NCBI GenBank assembly: GCA_943704495.1 | Contig: CALSCR010002763.1 | Coordinates: 1 to 35,679, forward strand | Reading direction: 5' to 3' | Origin: Pigoraptor chileana | Taxonomy: Eukaryota; Opisthokonta; Filasterea | DNA length: 35,679 bases | In this document: positions 20,451 to 30,130 of the stretch, piece by piece | How the letters are laid out: each line of letters opens with the position of its first letter | Numbering within the stretch: the first letter of the stretch is position 1 | The notes under the pieces: generated by a model | Told to the model about the DNA's origin: nothing | The model's input: the letters and a program-made list of their open reading frames with translations, nothing else | The model's database searches: none | Position numbers and translations under genes: made by a program

Positions 20451-23111
20451 TCACGCCTTTGAGGCAGTTCCAGCAACGATACTCGCCAGCGAGATCGCAG
20501 CCGGGGTGGCGGGTGTGGCGACCACCGCAGGTGATGTAGTGTTATCGCTGACGTCATGGAGCACACTGCCACCGCCAGTCAGACGAGCCCGCAGTGCCAC
20601 GTGCCTCATGAAACGACCGACCACTCCTATCCGCCAATCGAGTAGGCTATCGGTCCACTGCAGTGCAAAGACAATTGCGCGGCCCTCGACGAGGGACATA
20701 ATTGCATCATAGTCCGCATCGGCCAATGGGAGCTTCCCTTGAAGACGCACAAAGCAGTCGCGTGCGTGAAAGCGATGCAGCACCACAACGGATGCGAGAG
20801 AGAGGACCTCCGCGGGCACGTGCGCCGCCGACTCCGACCCCATGACGACACTAACCCCTTGCTGTCGCTGGTCCCGGACAAGCGAGACAATCCGGCGTCC
20901 GAGCACATCGCCCGCTGCATCCAGGTAGCGGTGCGCACCATCAAACACGGCCAGTTTCCCGCCGGCGGGCGACGGAAGCGCCGCCAGCATTGACAGCACT
21001 ACGCTGAACACGGCGCGCACATCTTGCACGCCGAGCATGGGATCGGTGAGATCAACCACAATTGAGCGACGCACAGACGGCGTTGTGTCAGAGTGGAGAA
21101 TCGCGCGGAAATCAGGGCCGCGAATCGCCTGATTTTCAGCAAAGTTGCTGAGAAAGCACTCGAGGAGCCTGAGTCGCTGCATAAGCGTGACGATCTGCGC
21201 ATTGACAACGGGCTGACCGAGAGAGCGCTTGAAGTCTTCGAATGAGACTGCGGCCCCGCCCTTTTGCGTGCGCCGAAGCATGTCGACGATGGTCGCCTCG
21301 TACACCTGGCACTCGCTAGACTCGCCAAAGCGGAGCAATGTCTTCACCTGCGCGGGCGCCAGGTCCGCCCAGTTGAAGAGGAGAGGGAGCACGGTGCAGT
21401 TCTTGCGCTGCGCATAGTGCTGCTTGCGGTTGATGTAGTACGATGGCGACACGAGTACAACAGTCTGGTCCACCACGGGGACAATGGCTGGGGCCGAGGC
21501 TCGCCTCTCACCAAGCTCGTGGAAAGCGCAAAGGGCGGCCGGATTGTCGTTGTAGTGGAACACAACCGCCGTGGGCTGCGTATCGGCGCGGATGTGCGGA
21601 TGGCAGTCCAAGAGGTGGTTCTCCAGCACAACCGACAGCGTCCCCGCCGTGTCGCGCGCATCCGCCCCCACAGCCACGAGGCAGTAAGGGGACGCCGTGT
21701 TCAGATACACGGCTCTATCACGCTCCGTCGCCGCCGGCGCACTGTCGCTGCCAGTCGATGCGATAGACCCCAGCAGACCGTAAGACGTTGCCTCCTGGGC
21801 GTCGACATCCCCTCGCGAGAGTAGCCGGGCCGAATCATGCACGGCGTGAGACCCAGCCGTTGCAATTGGCCAAAAAATGTCGTCGGTGGGGTGGGCGGCA
21901 ACAGCAGCGACTGGCGCAGGCGCTGGAGACGACGGGCGCTGCAAATGTGTGGGCGCAAGCGCGTGCGTGAGTATGGATGCGGCGAGGGTGCCAGATGATG
22001 TTGCAGACGCACCTGTACTTGTGGCACTCCCGACCGCGGGCGCGTGCAGTGAGGGCGCGAGCGGGGCAGGCGATGCGCCAGAATGCGACGGCGGAAGCAG
22101 TGTCGCGGCAGCAAGGACCGGCGACGCGGCCCCTTGTGCGGGAAACGTGCGCACTTTGGGCACCGGAGGCCCTTTCTTGGCGGTGGACGGCGGGAGATGA
22201 GAGGGTGCGGCCAGCGACGAGGGCACGTGCGTGGCGGGCGGGGGAGGCAGTGCAGACTGAAACACTGCGGACGGAGAGGCGGATGCCTGCACAGCGTTGA
22301 ATATCTCCATGGCGTGGAGGGCGGCCGGGGATGGCGCGTGTTCGGGTTGCGCGGGTTGCGCGGTTGTTCCGGATGGATCCTTAAGAATGATGTGGTGACG
22401 GCTCGTCGGATCGTGCTGTACTTTGTCAGCGAGATGCGTGAGGAGGTCGGACAGCCGCGGCGCCGCCTCCGGAAGCACCTTGCCCAGGGCCATGTGCTTT
22501 GAGCCCACGCCAAACCGCATCTGAGTATTCCCCAGGTTTGCCAAAAGCACGCGCTTCTTGGGGGCCGTCGCCACAATATCGAAAATGATGCGGCATGCAT
22601 CTTCCATCCGCAGCCTTCCGTTCGCAGAGAGGCGCGATTCAGGCACAAACACCTCGACAAATGTACTTAGTCCGCTCTGCGATCGCTTGATTGTTATGTC
22701 ACTTCCGCCGGCAACCGAGCTTCCGGCGGACGGAGCGGGAGGAGGAGCCGCCGCGTGGGCGTGTGCATGCGTGTGTGCAGCCGAACTTGATAGGGGAAGG
22801 CGGTCTGAGTCGGTGTTGTCGGCCGCGATGGACGAAAGGTGGGCGGCGCGCGACTTGTGGACAAAAAAGCCGTTGCTGTACTGAAACCATGTGGCCTTGT
22901 TTGCGTGAATAAGCTCCTCCAAGTCCGCGCCGATGAGTCCGTTGTCGATGGCGTCTCGCACGAGGCGAATGTTCCGCACGTGCTCAAATGGAGCGAATCC
23001 GCCGTGTCTCTTTGACACACTGACAATGGCATACATGACCTCCTTGTGATTACCCGCGAACGCATTCAGCAACCGCGCGTCGGCGTCCACGGACGACATT
23101 GCATATGCCAT
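20451..23111 (-). CDS. Intronless protein with a degenerate HerA/P-loop NTPase domain
   Basis: One open frame of 886 residues with no intron, unlike every other long gene here. An N-terminal helical region (~15-90) may be a winged-helix-type fold, and a second conserved block (~148-245, LLANLGNTQMRFGVGSK and LSDLLTHLADKV) follows. Residues ~250-465 are Pro/Ala/Ser-rich linker. Residues ~470-840 follow the plan of the P-loop proteins common in fungi that resemble HerA-type ATPases: a strand with SPYCLVAVG, then TLSVVLENHLL, a SIVVDLTDP strand, KLAVFDGAHRYL, VSVVMGSES and LSLASVVVLHRFH. Where that family has a GxxGxGKS loop this protein has GADARDTAGT (~482-491), and the Walker B acidic pair is DG (~724-725) instead of DE. 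It is therefore predicted not to hydrolyse ATP. A start at 23099 (MSSVDA) is also possible. The family match is from memory of its motif order and should be confirmed by profile search. Confidence 0.75.
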   Translation of the reverse strand: MAYAMSSVDADARLLNAFAGNHKEVMYAIVSVSKRHGGFAPFEHVRNIRLVRDAIDNGLIGADLEELIHANKATWFQYSNGFFVHKSRAAHLSSIAADNTDSDRLPLSSSAAHTHAHAHAAAPPPAPSAGSSVAGGSDITIKRSQSGLSTFVEVFVPESRLSANGRLRMEDACRIIFDIVATAPKKRVLLANLGNTQMRFGVGSKHMALGKVLPEAAPRLSDLLTHLADKVQHDPTSRHHIILKDPSGTTAQPAQPEHAPSPAALHAMEIFNAVQASASPSAVFQSALPPPPATHVPSSLAAPSHLPPSTAKKGPPVPKVRTFPAQGAASPVLAAATLLPPSHSGASPAPLAPSLHAPAVGSATSTGASATSSGTLAASILTHALAPTHLQRPSSPAPAPVAAVAAHPTDDIFWPIATAGSHAVHDSARLLSRGDVDAQEATSYGLLGSIASTGSDSAPAATERDRAVYLNTASPYCLVAVGADARDTAGTLSVVLENHLLDCHPHIRADTQPTAVVFHYNDNPAALCAFHELGERRASAPAIVPVVDQTVVLVSPSYYINRKQHYAQRKNCTVLPLLFNWADLAPAQVKTLLRFGESSECQVYEATIVDMLRRTQKGGAAVSFEDFKRSLGQPVVNAQIVTLMQRLRLLECFLSNFAENQAIRGPDFRAILHSDTTPSVRRSIVVDLTDPMLGVQDVRAVFSVVLSMLAALPSPAGGKLAVFDGAHRYLDAAGDVLGRRIVSLVRDQRQQGVSVVMGSESAAHVPAEVLSLASVVVLHRFHARDCFVRLQGKLPLADADYDAIMSLVEGRAIVFALQWTDSLLDWRIGVVGRFMRHVALRARLTGGGSVLHDVSDNTTSPAVVATPATPAAISLASIVAGTASKA

Positions 23112-23565
23112 TTTCGACTTATACGCAATTGTAAATCAATTCCAACTAATACTGCAAACAAATGTTGCAGGTGCGTGGATGACGGTGCGTGGGCACACAC
23201 TTCCGACAGTATGCCACGAAGCTGAGTAGAGAAGGAGGAGTAATCCTCTCTCCACCTCACGACGATTCCTGGGAAGGGTATGCGTCGTCCACAAAGTTCT
23301 ATTTGAGCGACTGACGGTAAGATGGGGTCTCATGCTGTGGATCTGTGGATCCGGCTGTCAGGCACCGGACTAAGACTTTAGTAGTTGTCAATTATCATCA
23401 TCCCACATTGATCGGCTGTGATGACGCAAGTATGACGTCATTTCATGCGGTTGGGTGCAGGGCAATAGATCTTTCTTTTGCCTAACAACAAAACAACGTC
23501 CCTTCAGTTAAACTCAATCAGAGTTCAGCACGGCACCCATCTTCGTTGGCGTCACTCAGCATACT
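23112..23565. promoter_or_regulatory. Spacer between CENP-N and the P-loop gene, with a CRE-type site
   Basis: Upstream region of the P-loop protein gene and 3' flank of CENP-N. TGACGTCA, the full bZIP (CREB/ATF) palindrome, lies at 23433-23440, with a half-site-like TGACGCAA about a dozen bases before it. It sits ~320 bases before the start codon. No gene seen. Confidence 0.35.
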
Positions 23566-25558
23566 TTACTGATCAGGCGCGGCCAACTCTGCGCTTTCTC
23601 GAATGACAAACGAGGACCGTCCCGCATGGGGCAGATCGGCAAGGTGTGATGGCAGTTTTGCAGATGAAAGGCCCGCGAGTGGCAAACAGCGAATGCCCTC
23701 CAAGACGTTCGGCCCAACAAAGTGGACGCGCATTGGAAATGACAGCGCCTGCGCTTCGTTCATCTTGAAGGGCACATCCACCTGCATCGGCCGACATGGC
23801 GCGAGTTGTCAGTGGTGTGGCTGGACAAACACACGCATAAACACACGCACAAACACACATGTATATAAACACTGGATCCCAAGCGGCAAGCGAGGATGCT
23901 ACAGCAGCACGCAGAAACCGCATCAAGCGCAGCAATAGCAGCAATCACCTTGAATTCTATTCGCTCCAATACAGGCAACGGACAGTCCCCAAATGTATTA
24001 GTCGTCGTTTTTTGCGTGTCCCGAAATATTGTCGCGTCCTCGGCAAGAATTCTGCCGTGCTTTGTTGTGTGATTAGACGCGACTTCATCTGCTACGATCA
24101 GTCGCAACGCGAAAATAAAGAGCGACAACGACGTAAGATTAACATCAGTGCTTCGTGCGTCATGCCCATGGGCTCAAAACATGGCAAAAAGAGAGAAAGA
24201 GTCCTGCAGAGGGACTGGCTGAGACAATGGTCGCAGTCCACCCACCGTCCTCATCACGTGACTTCCTTTTCCGCGATCGCCGATCGAGCGGTCCAGCGTC
24301 AACATCTCCACGACGCAGGGCAGCAAAAGCACCCTGGCTCTGCTGGTGGAGAACAAGGTTGGCGAGGGATGCCGGGTCCTTACCCTCGAGACCAAGCTCC
24401 CTGATCTCGTCTGCACCAAACGCACCGACCAGAGACTGTTGCCGATTGCACAGAGACACACATAAGCGCAGATGGACAAGTCGTGACGGAATAGCACATA
24501 CCAATGAGTAAAGCGGCCACGCGTTACTCGAGCACAACAACAAAATACACGCGATTCTGACCTGTAAGAAGAATTTTCTGTGCTCAGAGCGTATTGGCGT
24601 TGCCAGGAGCAGAGAAGATCGCGGGTAGTGGATGATGTAGACGACATTTGCCGGCGATGGTAAAGTAAGCCGACTTGAGCCCTCGAGCATGCACACACGT
24701 ACAAGAACAGAGTCTTCCCGTCGCCACCAAGATGTGTACTGACCGCAACAGCATCCGATACAAAGGGAGAGGAAAGGGAATAAGGATTGGACTCTGAATT
24801 CACGAGAGCGGGACCTCAACCTCACATACACCTACAGCACACATTCGCTCGAAAACAAGAGAAAATGGGGTTTCATCTCTTACCACCTGTAAGACCGATC
24901 AACACCAAACTCACAAGACCTTCCAACACCGTCCACCATCAAGGTCACTGGGACACTGCCACAGTTGGTCAGACACCAACGCAAAATGAATGCACACACC
25001 GCCCTATAGTAGGCTCGTAGTCTACGTTTGAATTCGGAAACAAGCGTGCTGGCTTCACATGGCGCGATCACACCGTCACGCCGCGATAGCACGAGCGCAT
25101 TCCATCTTCGACTGGAGCAGTCGCTCTTCTCCAACACTGTAAAAAATTGTGGTCGATGGAGAGTGATTAGCGCCCAGACACTTCCCTCGTATTCATCTGC
25201 ACATGAGGTGTACCAAAGCACTTACTCAAATGTTCGATTTCCGCGATTTCCTTGTGCGTCATCCCCTTTCTCTGCAATATCAAGTACCAACACATACAAT
25301 AAGTACAGCGTTCATCCGAGTTGATCCAAGAGATGCGCGCCGGTGAATGAGCACATGAAACGAAGAGCCGTTGTAGCAAAAACCCACAAAACGCAGTGCC
25401 AGTAAGTCCTCGATCAGCGCCTTCTTGCCCTTGTTTCCGTCAAGGCTGTCTCTGCACTGCCACAACTCCGCAGACATGTCAAGGAGCTCATCGCGGCTGA
25501 ACTTGAATAGAAAGCGCCGGAGCGGCATCTGCGCCTCGCACGCCAGTTCATTGTCCAT
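23566..25558 (-). CDS. CENPN: CENP-N (Chl4-type) inner kinetochore protein
   Basis: CENP-N reads CENP-A nucleosomes and joins CENP-L in the constitutive centromere network. Exons on the minus strand: 25388-25558, 25226-25271, 25000-25136, 24836-24886, 24562-24738, 24246-24435, 23949-24088, 23566-23781, giving 375 residues (human ~340). The N-terminal PYRIN-like part begins LRRFLFKFSRDELLDMSAEL. RWNALVLSRRD and VSEFKRRLRAYYRA match the human WDVFQMSKG and FKNSFKKILQRAL regions. VYIIHYPRSS matches TYVVYYSQT, and FGDCPLPVLERIEFK matches FGDYPQPQLEFAQYK. The C-terminus has MRVHFVGPNVLEGIRCL, as human has RCLIKFSSPHLLEALKSL. Similarity in order along the whole length makes the call good although each piece is weak. 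The acceptor before exon 7 is a tagcag choice (24088 or 24091). A start at 25645 would add 29 residues. Confidence 0.8.
24155..24205 (+). repeat. Possible degenerate copy of the dispersed repeat in a CENP-N intron
   Basis: tcatgcccatgggctcaaaa and aaaagagagaaagag keep the core and GA tail of the units at 11900-12060, with several differences. Confidence 0.3.
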
Positions 25559-26255
25559 GATAGTTGATACAACCACGGCACCATAAACTCGTGGACGATA
25601 CGGATTAAAATCTATAGAATTTGTTGCTGACAGTCCATTTTTCATTTGGCGCGCATTGCAAGATTTGCCCGAGAGCTCGCCGATTCTCTGTCGACCTTAA
25701 TGGTGACCGCTATTTGGGAGGAATGTGATAAAATCGGGCATAAATTAACAAGTTGCAATTTAAATCGGACGGCTGGCGTGGTAAGTAAAGACTCTTGTGG
25801 TGCCAGTCCCTGTTGACACTCGGCAAACGTGTGCGAGACAGATACAGTGACACATACACACGCACGCATTACCCGAGAGACATCCTTGCAGTTGCGGATA
25901 CAATGTACACGCCCACACACATTTCGCTGACTACCATCCACTCTCTTTGCTGCTTGCCTTTTATTACAGAATGATTTGTTCATTTTGTTGTTTTTCCAAA
26001 CACATCTAGAACCGCACCGGCGTCTTAGCTATCGCCAAAGTATATCACTCACACGCATAGGCGACTGCTGTCAACAACAAGGGCTGTTACAATCAAAAAG
26101 CCAGTTTATTTTTGTGTTTTAATTATTTTTTGAATTATTGTATTTGTACTTTCGTTGTCCTGTGTTCTATCCCGGTCAGCGAGTCGTTGTGTTTTATGGT
26201 GTTTGAGTGATAGTGTGTGTCTGTCGATTGTTGCGTGTTGGAGGATATTGTCACA
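25559..26255. promoter_or_regulatory. Divergent spacer between CENP-N and NoxR
   Basis: Shared upstream region of ~700 bases, AT-rich close to NoxR. An open frame in phase with CENP-N reaches 25645 and might be 5' UTR or extra N-terminal codons. A 113-codon minus-strand frame at 25642-25983 has no similarity. No motif can be named with confidence. Confidence 0.4.
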
Positions 26256-28656
26256 ATGTTGCTCAAAGAGACGATTGTGAAATGGAACGACGCGTGCGTT
26301 GCGTTTGATGGCGGTGACTTCCAGAAGGCGCTCTCTCTTCTCACAGAGGTTGCCGACTCTGCAAAACTCTTTTTTGGCATGGGTGTGTGCAACGCGCGCC
26401 TGAAAAAGCCAACCGACGCCATCAAGGTGAGCAATTACATATGGGAAGACTCTGAGCGCACTGCCGAGCCCATCTAGTTTGATTGCCTTGTGCATGCGTG
26501 TTGACGCATTTTTGTTTTTGTGATCGCGAAACGCTCACGACGGGTTCCGATTTGCTCGCAGTCCTTCTCGGATGCCATTAAGCGGGATGAACATCTGGCT
26601 GTCGGCTACTTTGAGCGTGCTCTCGTGCTTCACTTGTCGGGGCGCCATGAAGACTGCCTCGCTGACTACGATGAGACGCTCAATCATTTGCGAGGGAACG
26701 AAATGATCGACTACAGGCAACTCGGTCTAGATTTCAAATTGTACGCCTGCGAGGTGCTTTTTAACAGAGCGCTGGCACAGCTGTCGCTCGGCATGAAGGC
26801 AACGGCCATTGAGGACCTGCAGATTGCGACGCAGCTGAAGAAGGAAACACGCCACTCTGCCATTGACGCCGCCCTTGTCGATGCGCAGAGGTCTGGATCC
26901 GCTGGGTCGTCCAAGCCATTTACCGTGAGCTCGGGATTTCTGTTCCGTCCGCCTCAGGACAAGGTGACCAATTCAAAGGATGTCGAGTTCATCAAGGGGA
27001 AGGGCAAGGTGGTTGCAGCCCTCGATTCGCAGGACAAGTTTACTGGGTTCTCTGGTCGGAAGCTGTACGGTGGCGCTCAGACTCAGAGCGTGCCCATGGC
27101 GATGGGTACGAAGCACGCCAGCCAGGACGACTTGAGTCGCAGCGCGCCCGGTCCGCCGGGATCGCCGCAGATCGGGCGCCGCCGGTCCATGTCGACAGAC
27201 TCGTTTGATGCCAAGGTGCAGCAGCAGCAGGAGCAATATCACCGAGAGGAGGAGGAGAAGCAGCGGCGGTCCTCGCCCTTTCTCGCGCCGCCGCGACCGA
27301 CGACAATGGCGCCCCCATCGTCTTCACTCCCTGCGCGCCCGTTTGCGCCAAAGTCAGCCCTCCCGTCGCGGGTGAGTGTGCTGTCGTGCAGTGTTGTGGG
27401 CATCGGATGTGCCATTCGGGGTCGTTCGCTTTCAGGGGGTCGCAGAGTCCACGGCCCTGCTACCTTGTTATTGAGTACTGAACGTCAATTTCGCTTTGCG
27501 CGCATGACTGACTTCAAAATTTTGTATCTATACCTCCCTCTGTCATATGTGCACCTCTGTCCCTGTCTCTCTGTCTTTCTTTTACCTATTCCGATTGTTT
27601 GTGGTATCGATGGACAGCACCCCATGAACTTTTTCTTGCAACACAACCCACTATCGATTGTTCTCGATGCCGAAGCACATCAATCCGAAGCACTCACGCG
27701 TTTGACTGCCTCGCGTGGCCAGACACCCTCATTTTGTAGATAGCTGTGAGCCTGTCTCTTACTTACATCCCACAATGCCTCTCTCTCGACATGTGCTCTG
27801 CCCACGTGCTCCGCAGCCCCCTGCATCCGACACACATCACTCGCATCCGCCAGTGCAGGAGCCGCCGGCATCGCAGGGCGCGTCACCCTACTACTCCACG
27901 CCAAAACGCACGACATATCCGCAGAATGCCCCACCAGGCGGCTCGGCATCGGCAGTTTCCGGACCCCACCGACCACCTCCCCCGCGAGTGTCTGCCCCGG
28001 ATGCACACTCATCGGCGCCCCCGCCCGTCCCTGCCGCACAACCGCTGTGGGCAAGGAAGCCCGCTACAGGCGCGGCAACAGCGACAACAACAGCAACACA
28101 AAGTCACACGCCTTCATATTCTCAGAATGCTGCACCGCCACCGTCCGCACCAAAAGTGGCGGCACCAACGGCCGCCCTGCTCAGCAAGTTTGGCGGGGGT
28201 GTGTCGCAGCCTGCGCAAGATTATCGCCCAGCTTCCACGGCGTCGGCGGTATCGGGCTACTCGGGGCTGTCGGGAGTGTCTAGTGCTGGCGATGGAATGG
28301 TGAGTGACTGTGAGTGACAAGTGCACGCCGCCGCTGTGTGCTGGCACTGATCAGGGCAAGCTCATTCGACTTGCGTCGACCACTATGAATTCCAACTGAA
28401 ATGACGTGCACAATACCACCAACCCATACAGATGAAAATCAAGTGCCATTACAAGGACACACGCGTAGTGCAGGTGCCCGCCGACGCCTCTTTTGACGAG
28501 CTCTACTCTGCGGTTGTGAAAAAGTTTTCTGTCTCGAAGATCACGCTCAAGTACAAGGACGAGGAGGGCGACCTTGTTTGCTTGGCCGATCAGGGAGACT
28601 ACGACATGGCGCGCGAGGCAATGCAGAACAAGCTCCTGCTTTGGTGCTCTGACTAA
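26256..28656 (+). CDS. noxR: NoxR/p67phox-type NADPH oxidase activator
   Basis: Activates NOX-family superoxide-producing enzymes together with Rac GTPase at membranes. Exons: 26256-26426, 26562-27371, 27817-28299, 28432-28656, giving 562 residues. Residues 1-~160 are TPRs close to p67phox (VKWNDACVAFDGGDFQKAL, DEHLAVGYFERAL). The Rac-contact loop HLRGNEMIDYRQLG keeps the Arg equivalent to p67phox Arg102 (here ~101). The activation domain is at ~183-222 (LFRPPQDKV, GKVVAALDSQDKFTGFSG). Residues ~225-488 are Pro/Ser-rich linker with PxxP motifs. The last 74 residues are a PB1 domain with basic start (MKIKCHYK) and an acidic OPCA-like motif (KYKDEEGDLVCLADQGDYD). No SH3 domain is seen, so the layout is that of fungal NoxR rather than animal p67phox. 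The start is set by the match to p67phox residue 1. No oxidase subunit lies in the window. Confidence 0.93.
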
Positions 28657-28837
28657 ACCAGGCAGCCACCAGCTATGTCGTCGGGAAACGCAAATGCATT
28701 CGGTGTTCAGCGTGCAATTAGGCGGTTATGTATGGTACCCTTGCTCCAAAAGTTTATATACAATAGGCAGGGGACACGCCGATGTCGTCGGATCCACACA
28801 ATGAGAAAATACGCGCACTTTGTGCCTTCTTATTCTT

Positions 28838-29638
28838 TCAGCTGTCGTCGAAGTCAAGAAAGTCTGGATCCATGAAGACCTTAATCATAACGGCGCACAC
28901 AACGGCAGCAAGAAGAGAGAGACCGACTAGCTTGACAGTCGATCCTTCCGATGTCTGCACCCAGTGGGGACCCGTTTGCCTGCGACACGATTGGCAAGGC
29001 CATTAGATGTGAATTACAATACCCGCAAAGTATAAAAGCAGAAGGGTAGATCACTTGAAGCTACAAGAGGGCGAAGGGGGACGCAATTGGACACCGTGCT
29101 CAGGAGTGGCATGCATCCACACAAGAACATAGCCACACCCGCACCGCACCCGCATACACATATACATTCAAACACATGCACACACAAATGTTCAATCTCA
29201 GACAACCCCCCCCCCCCCCCCCCTCAGACAAACACACATATACACACCGTTGCGAGTTCTCCTTCATGCTTTCGAGGGTGAAGCTCAGGGCGCGCAATCG
29301 CTCCGCATCCAGAGCCGGCTTTGGCAGCTCGGTCTCCTCTTCATCTGACGACGTACCAGAGCCAAAATTACCTGGAAGCATGCAAATGCAGCAACCAATA
29401 GCCCACCCCCACGTGAGTGCGCGGCGCGACACGTGTGAGCACGAACTGCATACGCACACAATGTTGCCTTATAGTGCGTGGGGGCAGCTCTCCAGCGCCT
29501 ATTGCTTAAATCTCCCATGGCCACATTTGCCAGCGCCGGCCACATTCAGACACATTTCCACACGGTCAACACACCATAATGGTCAAATAGTCTCTCGTCC
29601 CGAGGTTTCCGCCTCGGTGTTAGTGGGGAGTGATTCAT
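28838..29638 (-). CDS. Small single-pass membrane protein of 109 residues
   Basis: Three short exons on the minus strand, 29575-29638, 29248-29371 and 28838-28979, join in phase (1, then 2) at GT-AG borders. The protein begins MNHSPLTPRRKPRDERLF, has an acidic stretch (SGTSSDEEETELPKPALD), a helical part (ERLRALSFTLESMKENSQR), a membrane segment near residues 77-95 (KLVGLSLLAAVVCAVMIKVF) and a short acidic tail (MDPDFLDFDDS). It has no signal peptide, so an N-terminus in the cytoplasm with a C-terminal anchor is likely. I do not recognise the family. Support comes from phase, splice signals and composition, plus a CRE-type palindrome ~55 bases before the start codon. Its 3' end faces NoxR 181 bases away. 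Confidence 0.6.
29206..29223 (-). repeat. Run of 18 C (G on the transcribed strand) in an intron
   Basis: An uninterrupted C18 on the + strand is G18 in the pre-mRNA of the small membrane protein, intron 2. Confidence 0.9.
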
Positions 29639-30130
29639 GTTGGCAAGTGAGTGTGCTTGTTTGTAGGCGCAGCACACGCCGGCAGCTCAGAGTGACGTCA
29701 GTGATTCGCAGACGACAAAAGGTATCTACGTGAGCATTTGCGCCTATAACAGCTTGAGTATAAGGTTACAGCAGTCCTATTTTCAACATGTATCTCTTGT
29801 TTGATCATTGGGCGTTTTGGTGGTCCTTTGTCACACTAAATAAACTGCCCGTTGAGTACACAACACACACACTCACTGACACAGGTCAAAGTCACAAATT
29901 TTGGCAAGACAGCCACCCCGGATGCGCACTCCCAGCCATTCGTTTCAGCACGTGCCCAAAAACGCGTGACGCTGGCAACTGGCAAGTTGGACGATAGCCG
30001 AGTTCAAGGATGCCGTCAAATTGAGACCATCGCAGAAAGAAGGAACAAAAAGCACAGACGCAATTGCAGCCGCAGTCATACACTCACTTGATTGGCGCAC
30101 TGAAGTGTGTGAGGGGTTCTTCATAGAGAA
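29639..30130. promoter_or_regulatory. Divergent spacer between the small membrane protein and SAICAR synthetase, with a CRE-type site
   Basis: TGACGTCA at 29693-29700, about 55 bases upstream of the minus-strand start codon. The rest is plain AT-rich spacer with a short (CA)n near 29860-29875. No further gene seen. Confidence 0.4.

Noticed and set aside
21264-22502. Long plus-strand open frames across the P-loop gene
   Set aside because: Arg/Gly-rich translations antisense to a codon-biased gene, with no similarity.
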